Assembly (NCBI RefSeq): GCF_021155775.2
Contig: NC_060234.1
Span: 29,757,026 to 29,821,025, forward strand
Direction: 5' to 3'
From: Neodiprion pinetum
Taxonomy: Eukaryota > Arthropoda > Insecta > Hymenoptera > Diprionidae
Length of the DNA stretch: 64,000 bases
In this document: positions 14,369 to 26,769 of the stretch, one piece after another
Layout: each line of letters opens with the position of its first letter
Numbering within the stretch: the first letter of the stretch is position 1
Made by a program: the position numbers and the translations under genes
The notes under the pieces: generated by a model
Told to the model about the DNA's origin: nothing
What the model saw: the letters and a program-made list of their open reading frames with translations, nothing else
Database searches by the model: none

Positions 14369-14518
14369 CAATTCAAAATCAGCTAGCCGAATTCCTCAGT
14401 CTGGAAACAACCGCGCAGTAGAGCGGACGGATGAGAGTCGCGCTCCGCAAATTTCGAGTACCGGGTTCTCAACCTCCCGGATCCCGCGCTTCGGGTCCGC
14501 TACGCGGTGAAACTCGCC

Positions 14519-14863
14519 TTCCAGGATAAGCGCTCCGTGGTTTCTGGTTCATGTTTACAATAAATTATTTCAATTCGTTTTTCGCGCAACCCCAAATTCG
14601 GTAGCTGTCAGTTCGCTAACAAAATTTCTCGACTTCCAGGATAAGCGCTCCGTGGTTCCTGGTTCATGTTTACAATAAATTATTTCAATTCGTTTTTCGC
14701 GCAACCCCAAATTCGGTAGCTGTCAGTTCGCTAACAAAATTTCTCGACTTCCAGGATAAGCGCTCCGTGGTTCCTGGTTCACGTTTACAATAAATTATTT
14801 CAATTCGTTTTTCGCGCAAGCCCAAATTCAGTAGCTGTCAGTGCGCTAATAAAATTTCTATAA
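14519..14863 (+). repeat. Outer 115-bp array, three units (left arm)
   Basis: Three units of the same 115-bp repeat start at 14519, 14634 and 14749. They differ from the inner array by CTGGTTCATG and by AGTTCGCTAACAAAA in place of AGTCCGCTGATAAAA. They lie downstream of the first TCATACA/CRE module, as the inner array lies downstream of the second. Confidence 0.92.
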
Positions 14864-15687
14864 CTTTACAATCTTCTCATAATCTTTTTGGTAAAATATG
14901 TCGATAAAAAAATTATATCAAACCTTAGACATTATTTTTGATTTGTTCTCACGCTGAAAATATTTATTAGTATTCGAGGTATAACTCGAGGTGGTTGGCG
15001 GTTTTCGTTGGAGGTGGTTAGGGACGGTTGCGGGTAATCTCGGTGATTCAGGAGGAGGGGGACGAGGATTTGTGCTCGGAGAGTGAAACACTTTTATAAT
15101 ATTGCATGGCAATTGTAATTATATTTTATCTAAAATATTTCAAACTTGTCACGCTTACAATAAATTATTTCAATTCGTTTTCCGCGCAAGCACAAATTCA
15201 GTAGCTATGAATAAGCTTATGCAATTTATTCTATTATTAATTAATTAATTAATCAATTACTCAATTATATTAATCCTTACACAATATTTTCGATTTGTTC
15301 TTATACTGAAAATATTTATTACTATTTAAGGTATAACCTGAGGTGGTCATCGGTGGTTGTTCGAGGTGGTTGAAGGTGGTCGGAGTTGGACGAGGAGGAG
15401 GACGAGGAGGAGGACGAGGAAGACGAGGAAAACAAGGTGGACGAGGAGGGCGAGGTTTGTGCTCGATGAGTTCAACATTTTCATGATATTTGATGAAGTA
15501 GGATCAGGACCAGAAGTAGGAATAGTAGTGGGATCAGTAGCAGGAGTAGAAGTAGGATCAAGAATAGGATCAGGAGTGGGAGTAGAAGTAGAAGTAGGAT
15601 CAGAAGTGGGATCGGGAGTATGAGTAGGATCGTGGGAAGATGTAAATATAGGAGTAGGAGTAGGAGTAGGATCAGGAATGAATTAAT

Positions 15688-15900
15688 TGTGGCATTACCC
15701 CAACGTAATTTTGCGAGAGAAATCGATTATGAGCAGTCCCAATACGCTGGAATCAACGCATCGGAAGTTACAGCCAAAAAACAAAATCTGTGTTTTCGAC
15801 ATTTTTCAGCAGGTACATTTTAATTCGCAATTTCGCTCCTGTTGATCCCACGCTACTCTTGCTGGGTTTTCTGAGTTCCTGAGGGTTCAGTTAGTCAGAA
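15688..15900. repeat. GGCTGTA-family repeat, longest left-arm copy
   Basis: This inverted copy carries ACGTAATTTTGCGAGAGAAA and TTACAGCCAAAAAACAAAAT. It then continues through GACATTTTTCAGCAGGTAC into a further 100 bp ending GGGTTCAGTTAGTCAG. The longer tail shows that the family extends beyond the part present at the outer end of the left arm. Confidence 0.8.
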
Positions 15901-16017
15901 AACGGTCGTACGAATCGAATCTGAGACCAGAAATTTTCGGCCGAAAAATGAAGAAAAAGTAAGGCTAACCCCTTTGCATTTTTGACGAAAATTTTCGCGA
16001 TGTTGAAAAGTGCTGGA

Positions 16018-16137
16018 ATAAATTAATTGTGGCACTATTCCAACGTAATTTTGCGGGAGAAATCGAATGGGCGCAGTTCCAATACGCTGCGATCAACGCA
16101 TCGAAAGTTACAGCCAAAAAACAAAACCTGTGATTAT
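16018..16137. repeat. GGCTGTA-family repeat copy
   Basis: This copy shares AACGTAATTTTGCGGGAGAA and GTTACAGCCAAAAAACAAAA with the copy at 15688 and lies in the same orientation. Between the two is AT-rich spacer. Confidence 0.78.
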
Positions 16138-17424
16138 ATGAATCCTTACGTAATGTTTTTGATGTGTTCTTATACTGAAAATATTTATTGCTATTCCAGG
16201 TACAACCCGAGGTGGTTATCGGTGGTTGTTCGAGGTGGTTGGCGATTGTTGGAGGTGGTCGGAGGTGGACGAGGAGGAGGACGAACTGAACTGAGTCTCA
16301 AAGCCCTGTTGACATAAAAGCAGCTATTCGATAGAAATTATAGTTTATAGTTTACACAGCCCATTGCATGATATTTCATTATAAATACATATGTTTCAAT
16401 GTATTCAGAAATAATTTATCAAATATATAGAGGTCATGTGCAAATAATAAATGAATTGATTCGACCGCAGTTTGATGTATTCATTAGAGCTTTAACAATA
16501 AATTTAAGCTTTGTTACTTCTTTTATTTTATTATGGATAATCAAAAACATTTCTGACTATTCGTGCTGTGGAAGCATGGGGATTAAACCAAATGTAGCAA
16601 AAGATTAGAAACAGTGTATGTAGAGTACGAGTATTTTTCTAATAATGCAAATAGAATAGAATACCACGCCTTGCGAATTAGCTTTCCAGACAGAGATGAA
16701 TGATGAATTTTAAGGACTGCATTATCGTTGTTGAATACTCTATGCCTCATGGGAAAATAAAATCTGTAACAATAAAATTGATGCACCGGATGATCGTCGA
16801 CTTTAACTTTTGAAATGTCCTACCATTTCCGAACACCTCCAACCATCCTATTTACCTATATTACTAGATTAGCTATGATATGAAAAGAGAAGAATTATTC
16901 ATTTCGAAATGGGATTCTATTCGAGGCACGCTCGATGTATTCCATAACATTAGTATTCATAATTGTTCCAACAACTTTTCATTGCTCTCTCGATTTTGAA
17001 TTTTCATAGGCATAGAATCGAAAGCAGAATTGTTTTTCGAAAAGTATTCGGATGGAAAAAAATTCAGAGTAACTGTAATACATCACGGATGCGCTAATTT
17101 TGAACGAGATGAAATGGATGCTTCGTATATGAGACGGTATTTAACGCTGCGTAGTGGTTTAAAGACCTAGAAAGGTGATAGGGAGAGAAAAAACGACGCT
17201 TCTTAACACTTCGAGTGTATTTTAACACACATTTGAAAGATACGAGCGAAATTTTTCATCATCCAACTGTCGCAGAACGGCAGCGTTATTAGCCGACCCG
17301 TATCTTCAGTCAACGGCTGACCATTGAAGGGCCTGGCCGCTTGAGTCTGGAATCGGCAGGAGAGATAAAGTGTGTATTTCTTGTATGAAATGTGAAAGCT
17401 AAAATCATTATACATCATATCATA

Positions 17425-17497
17425 TCATCATACCTCATACATCATACATCATACATCATACATCATACGTCGTACATCATACATCATCATACATAGT
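17425..17497. repeat. TCATACA microsatellite (inner, left arm)
   Basis: Second left-arm copy of the microsatellite. It lies at the same position in its module, just before the CRE-like palindrome, as the first copy does in the outer module. Confidence 0.85.
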
Positions 17498-17755
17498 ATT
17501 ATAGGTCGAAACCAAAGTTTGGATGTCGGATGTTCAGAAAGTGACGTCACCAATTCAAAATCAGCTAGCCGAATTCCTCAGTCTGGAACGAACCGCGCAG
17601 TAGAGCGGACGGATGAGAGTCGCGCTCCGCAAATTTCGAGTACCGGGTTCTCAACCTCCCGGATCCCGCGCTTCGGGTCCGCTACGTATTTCGAGTACCG
17701 GGTTCTCAACCTCCCGGATCCCGCGCTTCGGGTCCGCTACGCGGTGAAACTCGAC

Positions 17756-18790
17756 TTCCAGGATAAGCGCTCCGTGGTTCCTCGTTCATGTTTACAATAA
17801 ATTATTTCAATTCGTTTTTCGCGCAACCCCAAATTCGGTAGCTGTCGGTCCGCTGATAAAATTTCTCGACTTCCAGGATAAGCGCTCCGTGGTTCCTCGT
17901 TCATGTTTACAATAAATTATTTCAATTCGTTTTTCGCGCAACCCCAAATTCGGTAACTGTCGGTCCGCTGATAAAATTTCTCGACTTCCAGGATAAGCGC
18001 TCCGTGGTTCCTCGTTCATGTTTACAATAAATTATTTCAATTCGTTTTTCGCGCAATCCCAAATTCGGTAGCTGTCAGTCCGCTGATAAAATTTCTCGAC
18101 TTCCAGGATAAGCGCTCCGTGGTTCCCGGTTCATGTTTACAATAAATTATTTCAATTCGTTTTTCGCGCAACCCCAAATTCGGTAGCTGTCAGTCCGCTA
18201 ATAAAATTTCTCGACTTCCAGGATAAGCGCTCCGTGGTTCCCGGTTCATGTTTACAATAAATTATTTCAATTCGTTTTTCGCGCAATCCCAAATTCGGTA
18301 GCTGTCAGTCCGCTGATAAAATTTCTCGACTTCCAGGATAAGCGCTCCGTGGTTCCCGGTTCATGTTTACAATAAATTATTTCAATTCGTTTTTCGCGCA
18401 ATCCCAAATTCGGTAGCTGTCAGTCCGCTGATAAAATTTCTCGACTTCCAGGATAAGCGCTCCGTGGTTCCCGGTTCATGTTTACAATAAATTATTTCAA
18501 TTCGTTTTTCGCGCAATCCCAAATTCGGTAGCTGTCAGTCCGCTGATAAAATTTCTCGACTTCCAGGATAAGCGCTCCGTGGTTCCCGGTTCATGTTTAC
18601 AATAAATTATTTCAATTCGTTTTTCGCGCAACCCCAAATTCGCTAGCTGTCAGTCCGCTAATAAAATTTCTCGACTTCCAGGATAAGCGCTCCGTGGTTC
18701 CCGGTTCATGTTTACAATAAATTATTTCAATTCGTTTTTCGCGCAACCCCAAATTCGGTAGCTGTCAGTCCGCTAATAAAATTTCTTGAC
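17756..18790 (+). repeat. 115-bp tandem array, nine units (left arm)
   Basis: Units start at 17756, 17871, 17986, 18101, 18216, 18331, 18446, 18561 and 18676, exactly 115 bp apart. Each begins TTCCAGGATAAGCGCTCCGT and contains TTTACAATAAATTATTTC and TTTTTCGCGCAA. The first three units carry CTCGTTCATG where later ones have CCGGTTCATG. Further diagnostic positions (ACCCC or ATCCC, GGTAG, GGTAA or GCTAG, CTGAT or CTAAT) let units be matched to the opposite array. Confidence 0.95.
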
Positions 18791-18904
18791 TTCCATCAAC
18801 CATTATCGATGGTTGTTCGAGGTGGTTGAAGGTGGTCGGAGGTCGACGAGGAGGAGGACGAGGAGGACGAGGATTTGTGCTGGGTGAGTAAAACACTTTT
18901 ATAA

Positions 18905-19560
18905 TATTTGACGGCAATTGTAATTATATTTCATCTGAAATATTACAAACTTGTCACGTTTACAATCAATTATTTCAATTCATTTCTCGTGCAAGCACAT
19001 ATTCAGTAGCTATGAATAATCTTATACAATTTATTATATTATTAATTAATCAAATAATATTCTTATAATATTTAATGGCAATTGTAATTATATTTCATCT
19101 GAAATATTACAAACTTGTCACGTTTACAATAAATTATTTCAATTCATTTTTCGTGCAAGCACATATACAGTAGCTATGAATAATCTTATACAATTTATTA
19201 TATTATTAATTAATCAATTAATATTCTTATAATATTTAATGGCAATTGTAATTATATTTCATCTGAAATATTACAAACTTGTCACGTTTACAATAAATTA
19301 TTTCAATTCATTTTTCGTGCAAGCACATATACAGTAGCTATGAATAATCTTATACAATTTATTATATTATTAATTAATCAATTAATATTCTTATAATATT
19401 TAATGGCAATTGTAATTATATTTCATCTGAAATATTACAAACTTGTCACGTTTACAATAAATTATTTCAATTCATTTTTCGTGCAAGCACATATTCAGTA
19501 GCTATGAATAATCTTATACAATTTATTCTATTATTAATTAATTGATTAATTATATTAATC
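18905..19560 (+). repeat. 164-bp tandem array, about four units (left arm)
   Basis: GGCAATTGTAATTATATTTC recurs at 18913, 19077, 19241 and 19405, a 164-bp period. Part of each unit (TTTACAATAAATTATTTCAA, TTTTTCGTGCAAGCAC, CAGTAGCTATGAATAA) is clearly related to the 115-bp unit, so the two satellites share an ancestor. Confidence 0.9.
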
Positions 19561-19617
19561 CTTATACAATATTTATGATGTGTTCCTATACTAAAAATAC
19601 TCATTACTATTCCAGGT

Positions 19618-20410
19618 ATTACCCGAGGTGGTCGGAGGTGGACGAGGAGGAGGACGAGCTGGACGAGGAGGAGGACCAGGTGGACGAGGAGGAGGCGGGG
19701 TGGGTCGTGGGCGAGGAGAGGAGTGGAGAGGAGGGGCAGGGGCCGGGAAGGGGGAGAGGTGGGCGGGGAGGGGGAAGGGACGGGAAGGGAAGGGACGGGA
19801 AGGGAAGGGAAGGGGAGGGGCCGGGAAGGGGAGGGGGAGGGGGAGGGGGAGGGGGAAGGGGTGGGGGAGGGGGAGGGGGAGGGGGGAGGGGGGAGGGGAG
19901 GGTGGGAGGGAGGGCGGGCGGGAGGGAGGGAGGGAGGGAGGGAGGGTGGGAGGGTGGGAGGGAGGGCGGGCGGGCGGGCGGGAGGGAGGGTGGGAGGGAG
20001 AGAGTGGAGGACGGATGTTAATTCGAGCCCGTTAGAGTTAATAGCAGATCACACGCCGGCCCGCCCGCTCCCTTCCCGCTCCCTCCCTCCCTCCCTCCCT
20101 CCCTCCCTCCCGCCCTCCCTCCCTCCCTCCCTCCCGCCCTCCCGCCCCTCCCCCTCCTCCGCCCCTCCCCCTCCCCCTTCCCTTCCCGGCCCCTCCCCTT
20201 CCCTTCCCTTCCCGTCCCTTCCCTTCCCTTCCCGTCCCTTCCCTTCCCATCCCTTCCCCCTCCCCGCCCACCTCTCCCCCTTCCCGGCCCCTGCCCCTCC
20301 TCTCCACTCCTCTCCTCGCCCACGACCCACCCCGCCTCCTCCTCGTCCACCTGGTCCTCCTCCTCGTCCAGCTCGTCCTCCTCCTCGTCCACCTCCGACC
20401 ACCTCGGGTA
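19618..20410. repeat. Purine-rich G tract facing a C tract at the palindrome centre
   Basis: The plus strand is G/A-rich from about 19618 to 20015, with dozens of runs of three or more G (GGGAGGG, GGGCGGG, GGGGAGGGGGAGG patterns). After a roughly 40-bp mixed spacer (about 20016-20058) it becomes the matching C/T-rich tract up to about 20410. Each strand therefore carries many G-quadruplex-capable motifs and, opposite them, C-rich i-motif-capable runs, and the two halves can also pair with each other. Long Gly/Arg/Glu or Pro/Ser/Leu frames here are by-products of composition. Confidence 0.85.
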
Positions 20411-20469
20411 ATACCTGGAATAGTAATGAGTATTTTTAGTATAGGAACACATCATAAATATTGTATAAG

Positions 20470-20965
20470 GATTAATATAATTAATCAATTAATTAATAAT
20501 AGAATAAATTGTATAAGATTATTCATAGCTACTGAATATGTGCTTGCACGAAAAATGAATTGAAATAATTTATTGTAAACGTGACAAGTTTGTAATATTT
20601 CAGATGAAATATAATTACAATTGCCATTAAATATTATAAGAATATTAATTGATTAATTAATAATATAATAAATTGTATAAGATTATTCATAGCTACTGTA
20701 TATGTGCTTGCACGAAAAATGAATTGAAATAATTTATTGTAAACGTGACAAGTTTGTAATATTTCAGATGAAATATAATTACAATTGCCATTATATATTA
20801 TAAGAATATTATTTGATTAATTAATAATATAATAAATTGTATAAGATTATTCATAGCTACTGAATATGTGCTTGCACGAGAAATGAATTGAAATAATTGA
20901 TTGTAAACGTGACAAGTTTGTAATATTTTAGATGAAATATAATTACAATTGCCGTCAAATATTAT
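20470..20965 (-). repeat. 164-bp tandem array, three units (right arm)
   Basis: The reverse-complement partner of the left 164-bp array. TACAATTGCC recurs near 20617, 20783 and 20949. It has one unit fewer than the left arm. Confidence 0.88.
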
Positions 20966-21075
20966 AAAAGTGTTTTACTCACCCAGCACAAATCCTCGTC
21001 CTCCTCGTCCTCCTCCTCGTCGACCTCCGACCACCTTCAACCACCTCGAACAACCATCGATAATGGTTGATGGAA

Positions 21076-23145
21076 GTCAAGAAATTTTATTAGCGGACTG
21101 ACAGCTAGCGAATTTGGGGTTGCGCGAAAAACGAATTGAAATAATTTATTGTAAACGTGAACCGGGAACCACGGAGCGCTTATCCTGGAAGTCGAGAAAT
21201 TTTATCAGCGGACTGACAGCTACCGAATTTGGGGTTGCGCGAAAAACGAATTGAAATAATTTATTGTAAACATGAACCGGGAACCACGGAGCGCTTATCC
21301 TGGAAGTCGAGAAATTTTATTAGCGGACTGACAGCTAGCGAATTTGGGGTTGCGCGAAAAACGAATTGAAATAATTTATTGTAAACATGAACCGGGAACC
21401 ACGGAGCGCTTATCCTGGAAGTCGAGAAATTTTATCAGCGGACTGACAGCTACCGAATTTGGGATTGCGCGAAAAACGAATTGAAATAATTTATTGTAAA
21501 CATGAACCGGGAACCACGGAGCGCTTATCCTGGAAGTCGAGAAATTTTATCAGCGGACTGACAGCTACCGAATTTGGGATTGCGCGAAAAACGAATTGAA
21601 ATAATTTATTGTAAACATGAACCGGGAACCACGGAGCGCTTATCCTGGAAGTCGAGAAATTTTATCAGCGGACTGACAGCTACCGAATTTGGGATTGCGC
21701 GAAAAACGAATTGAAATAATTTATTGTAAACATGAACCGGGAACCACGGAGCGCTTATCCTGGAAGTCGAGAAATTTTATCAGCGGACTGACAGCTACCG
21801 AATTTGGGATTGCGCGAAAAACGAATTGAAATAATTTATTGTAAACATGAACCGGGAACCACGGAGCGCTTATCCTGGAAGTCGAGAAATTTTATCAGCG
21901 GACTGACAGCTACCGAATTTGGGATTGCGCGAAAAACGAATTGAAATAATTTATTGTAAACATGAACCGGGAACCACGGAGCGCTTATCCTGGAAGTCGA
22001 GAAATTTTATCAGCGGACTGACAGCTACCGAATTTGGGATTGCGCGAAAAACGAATTGAAATAATTTATTGTAAACATGAACCGGGAACCACGGAGCGCT
22101 TATCCTGGAAGTCGAGAAATTTTATTAGCGGACTGACAGCTACCGAATTTGGGGTTGCGCGAAAAACGAATTGAAATAATTTATTGTAAACATGAACCGG
22201 GAACCACGGAGCGCTTATCCTGGAAGTCGAGAAATTTTATCAGCGGACTGATAGCTACCGAATTTGGGATTGCGCGAAAAACGAATTGAAATAATTTATT
22301 GTAAACATGAACGAGGAACCACGGAGCGCTTATCCTGGAAGTCGAGAAATTTTATCAGCGGACCGACAGTTACCGAATTTGGGGTTGCGCGAAAAACGAA
22401 TTGAAATAATTTATTGTAAACATGAACCGGGAACCACGGAGCGCTTATCCTGGAAGTCGAGAAATTTTATCAGCGGACTGACAGCTACCGAATTTGGGAT
22501 TGCGCGAAAAACGAATTGAAATAATTTATTGTAAACATGAACCGGGAACCACGGAGCGCTTATCCTGGAAGTCGAGAAATTTTATCAGCGGACTGACAGC
22601 TACCGAATTTGGGATTGCGCGAAAAACGAATTGAAATAATTTATTGTAAACATGAACCGGGAACCACGGAGCGCTTATCCTGGAAGTCGAGAAATTTTAT
22701 TAGCGGACTGACAGCTACCGAATTTGGGGTTGCGCGAAAAACGAATTGAAATAATTTATTGTAAACATGAACCGGGAACCACGGAGCGCTTATCCTGGAA
22801 GTCGAGAAATTTTATCAGCGGACTGACAGCTACCGAATTTGGGATTGCGCGAAAAACGAATTGAAATAATTTATTGTAAACATGAACGAGGAACCACGGA
22901 GCGCTTATCCTGGAAGTCGAGAAATTTTATCAGCGGACCGACAGTTACCGAATTTGGGGTTGCGCGAAAAACGAATTGAAATAATTTATTGTAAACATGA
23001 ACGAGGAACCACGGAGCGCTTATCCTGGAAGTCGAGAAATTTTATCAGCGGACCGACAGCTACCGAATTTGGGGTTGCGCGAAAAACGAATTGAAATAAT
23101 TTATTGTAAACATGAACGAGGAACCACGGAGCGCTTATCCTGGAA
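21076..23145 (-). repeat. 115-bp tandem array, 18 units (right arm)
   Basis: GAACCACGGAGCGCTTATCC recurs every 115 bp from 21166 to 23121, giving 18 units (2,070 bp), exactly twice the left array. Read on the minus strand, units 1-6 match left units 1-6 by their diagnostic bases. Unit types resembling left units 2, 3 and 4 then reappear at positions 7-9, and the array ends with units like left units 8-9. This pattern points to an internal block duplication by unequal exchange. Confidence 0.94.
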
Positions 23146-26037
23146 GTCGAGTTTCACCGCGTAGCGGACCCGAAGCGCGGGATCCGGGAGGTTGAGAACC
23201 CGGTACTCGAAATACGTAGCGGACCCGAAGCGCGGGATCCGGGAGGTTGAGAACCCGGTACTCGAAATTTGCGGAGCGCGACTCTCATCCGTCCGCTCTA
23301 CTGCGCGGTTCGTTCCAGACTGAGGAATTCGGCTAGCTGATTTTGAATTGGTGACGTCACTTTCTGAACATCCGACATCCAAACTTTGGTTTCGACCTAT
23401 AATACTATGTATGATGATGTATGATGTACGACGTATGATGTATGATGTATGATGTATGATGTATGAGGTATGATGATATGATATGATGTATAATGATTTT
23501 AGCTTTCACATTTCATACAAGAAATACACACTTTATCTCTCCTGCCGATTCCAGACTCAAGCGGCCAGGCCCTTCAATGGTCAGCCGTTGACTGAAGATA
23601 CGGGTCGGCTAATAACGCTGCCGTTCTGCGACAGTTGGATGATGAAAAATTTCGCTCGTATCTTTCAAATGTGTGTTAAAATACACTCGAAGTGTTAAGA
23701 AGCGTCGTTTTTTCTCTCCCTATCACCTTTCTAGGTCTTTAAACCACTACGCAGCGTTAAATACCGTCTCATATACGAAGCATCCATTTCATCTCGTTCA
23801 AAATTAGCGCATCCGTGATGTATTACAGTTACTCTGAATTTTTTTCCATCCGAATACTTTTCGAAAAACAATTCTGCTTTCGATTCTATGCCTATGAAAA
23901 TTCAAAATCGAGAGAGCAATGAAAAGTTGTTGGAACAATTATGAATACTAATGTTATGGAATACATCGAGCGTGCCTCGAATAGAATCCCATTTCGAAAT
24001 GAATAATTCTTCTCTTTTCATATCATAGCTAATCTAGTAATATAGGTAAATAGGATGGTTGGAGGTGTTCGGAAATGGTAGGACATTTCAAAAGTTAAAG
24101 TCGACGATCATCCGGTGCATCAATTTTATTGTTACAGATTTTATTTTCCCATGAGGCATAGAGTATTCAACAACGATAATGCAGTCCTTAAAATTCATCA
24201 TTCATCTCTGTCTGGAAAGCTAATTCGCAAGGCGTGGTATTCTATTCTATTTGCATTATTAGAAAAATACTCGTACTCTACATACACTGTTTCTAATCTT
24301 TTGCTACATTTGGTTTAATCCCCATGCTTCCACAGCACGAATAGTCAGAAATGTTTTTGATTATCCATAATAAAATAAAAGAAGTAACAAAGCTTAAATT
24401 TATTGTTAAAGCTCTAATGAATACATCAAACTGCGGTCGAATCAATTCATTTATTATTTGCACATGACCTCTATATATTTGATAAATTATTTCTGAATAC
24501 ATTGAAACATATGTATTTATAATGAAATATCATGCAATGGGCTGTGTAAACTATAAACTATAATTTCTATCGAATAGCTGCTTTTATGTCAACAGGGCTT
24601 TGAGACTCAGTTCAGTTCGTCCTCCTCCTCGTCCACCTCCGACCACCTCCAACAATCGCCAACCACCTCGAACAACCACCGATAACCACCTCGGGTTGTA
24701 CCTGGAATAGCAATAAATATTTTCAGTATAAGAACACATCAAAAACATTACGTAAGGATTCATATAATCACAGGTTTTGTTTTTTGGCTGTAACTTTCGA
24801 TGCGTTGATCGCAGCGTATTGGAACTGCGCCCATTCGATTTCTCCCGCAAAATTACGTTGGAATAGTGCCACAATTAATTTATTCCAGCACTTTTCAACA
24901 TCGCGAAAATTTTCGTCAAAAATGCAAAGGGGTTAGCCTTACTTTTTCTTCATTTTTCGGCCGAAAATTTCTGGTCTCAGATTCGATTCGTACGACCGTT
25001 TTCTGACTAACTGAACCCTCAGGAACTCAGAAAACCCAGCAAGAGTAGCGTGGGATCAACAGGAGCGAAATTGCGAATTAAAATGTACCTGCTGAAAAAT
25101 GTCGAAAACACAGATTTTGTTTTTTGGCTGTAACTTCCGATGCGTTGATTCCAGCGTATTGGGACTGCTCATAATCGATTTCTCTCGCAAAATTACGTTG
25201 GGGTAATGCCACAATTAATTCATTCCTGATCCTACTCCTACTCCTACTCCTATATTTACATCTTCCCACGATCCTACTCATACTCCCGATCCCACTTCTG
25301 ATCCTACTTCTACTTCTACTCCCACTCCTGATCCTATTCTTGATCCTACTTCTACTCCTGCTACTGATCCCACTACTATTCCTACTTCTGGTCCTGATCC
25401 TACTTCATCAAATATCATGAAAATGTTGAACTCATCGAGCACAAACCTCGCCCTCCTCGTCCACCTTGTTTTCCTCGTCTTCCTCGTCCTCCTCCTCGTC
25501 CTCCTCCTCGTCCAACTCCGACCACCTTCAACCACCTCGAACAACCACCGATGACCACCTCAGGTTATACCTTAAATAGTAATAAATATTTTCAGTATAA
25601 GAACAAATCGAAAATATTGTGTAAGGATTAATATAATTGAGTAATTGATTAATTAATTAATTAATAATAGAATAAATTGCATAAGCTTATTCATAGCTAC
25701 TGAATTTGTGCTTGCGCGGAAAACGAATTGAAATAATTTATTGTAAGCGTGACAAGTTTGAAATATTTTAGATAAAATATAATTACAATTGCCATGCAAT
25801 ATTATAAAAGTGTTTCACTCTCCGAGCACAAATCCTCGTCCCCCTCCTCCTGAATCACCGAGATTACCCGCAACCGTCCCTAACCACCTCCAACGAAAAC
25901 CGCCAACCACCTCGAGTTATACCTCGAATACTAATAAATATTTTCAGCGTGAGAACAAATCAAAAATAATGTCTAAGGTTTGATATAATTTTTTTATCGA
26001 CATATTTTACCAAAAAGATTATGAGAAGATTGTAAAG

Positions 26038-26267
26038 TTATAGAAATTTTATTAGCGCACTGACAGCTACTGAATTTGGGCTTGCGCGAAAAACGAATTG
26101 AAATAATTTATTGTAAACGTGAACCAGGAACCACGGAGCGCTTATCCTGGAAGTCGAGAAATTTTGTTAGCGAACTGACAGCTACCGAATTTGGGGTTGC
26201 GCGAAAAACGAATTGAAATAATTTATTGTAAACATGAACCAGAAACCACGGAGCGCTTATCCTGGAA
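26038..26267 (-). repeat. Outer 115-bp array, two units (right arm)
   Basis: Two units ending at 26152 and 26267 on the minus strand are the partner of the left outer array, with one unit fewer. Confidence 0.9.
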
Positions 26268-26769
26268 GGCGAGTTTCACCGCGTAGCGGACCCGAAGCGC
26301 GGGATCCGGGAGGTTGAGAACCCGGTACTCGAAATTTGCGGAGCTCGACTCTCATCCGTCCGCTCTACTGCGCGGTTGTTTCCAGACTGAGGAATTCGGC
26401 TAGCTGATTTTGAATTGGTGACGTCACTTTCTGAACATCCGACATCCAAACTTTGGTTTCGACCTTTAATACTATGTATGATGATGTATGATGTACGATG
26501 TATGATGTATGATGATATGATATGACGTATAATGATTTCAGTTCTCACATTCCAGACAAGAAATACGCACTTTATCTTTCCTGCCAATTGCAGACTAAAG
26601 CGGCTTGGCCCTTCGATCGTCAGGCGTGGAGCAAAGATTCATTCTTTAGTTAACGAGTCAGCTAACGAGTCGAAATGTTCTTTGCTCTGAAAATCACGAA
26701 AGAAATTAAACTTAACCACCTTAGACTTCTGACAGAAATTTCAACGATTTAAAAAAATGCTGGAATCAA

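Larger units (their letters stand above)
13871..20017 (+). repeat. Left arm of a giant inverted repeat (near-palindrome)
   Basis: From CCTGCTGAAAAATGTCGAAA at 13871 onward this arm is the reverse complement of 26901 back to about 20059. Nested landmarks pair in order: 14339 with about 26450, 16399 with 24502, 17519 with 23382, and 19542 with 20488. Within the arm, in order: a copy of a GGCTGTA-family repeat; a module holding a TCATACA microsatellite, a CRE-like palindrome and three 115-bp units; two further GGCTGTA-family copies; about 1 kb of single-copy AT-rich DNA (16320-17280); a second copy of the module with nine 115-bp units; four 164-bp units; and a G-rich tract. Frames inside it are low-complexity or repeat-derived; I find no transposase, integrase or reverse transcriptase. 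Confidence 0.93.

Noticed and set aside
19542..20488. Long open frames of 135-238 codons (Gly/Arg/Glu or Pro/Ser/Leu rich) at the palindrome centre
   Set aside because: They arise from G-only and C-only composition, appear in several frames and both strands, and mirror each other.
17807..23094. Repeated 70-residue frames starting MNEEPRSAYPG
   Set aside because: They are translations of the 115-bp satellite, with no independent protein evidence.
14519..23145. CRISPR-like array
   Set aside because: Units are contiguous 115-bp satellites without unique spacers, in a eukaryotic context.
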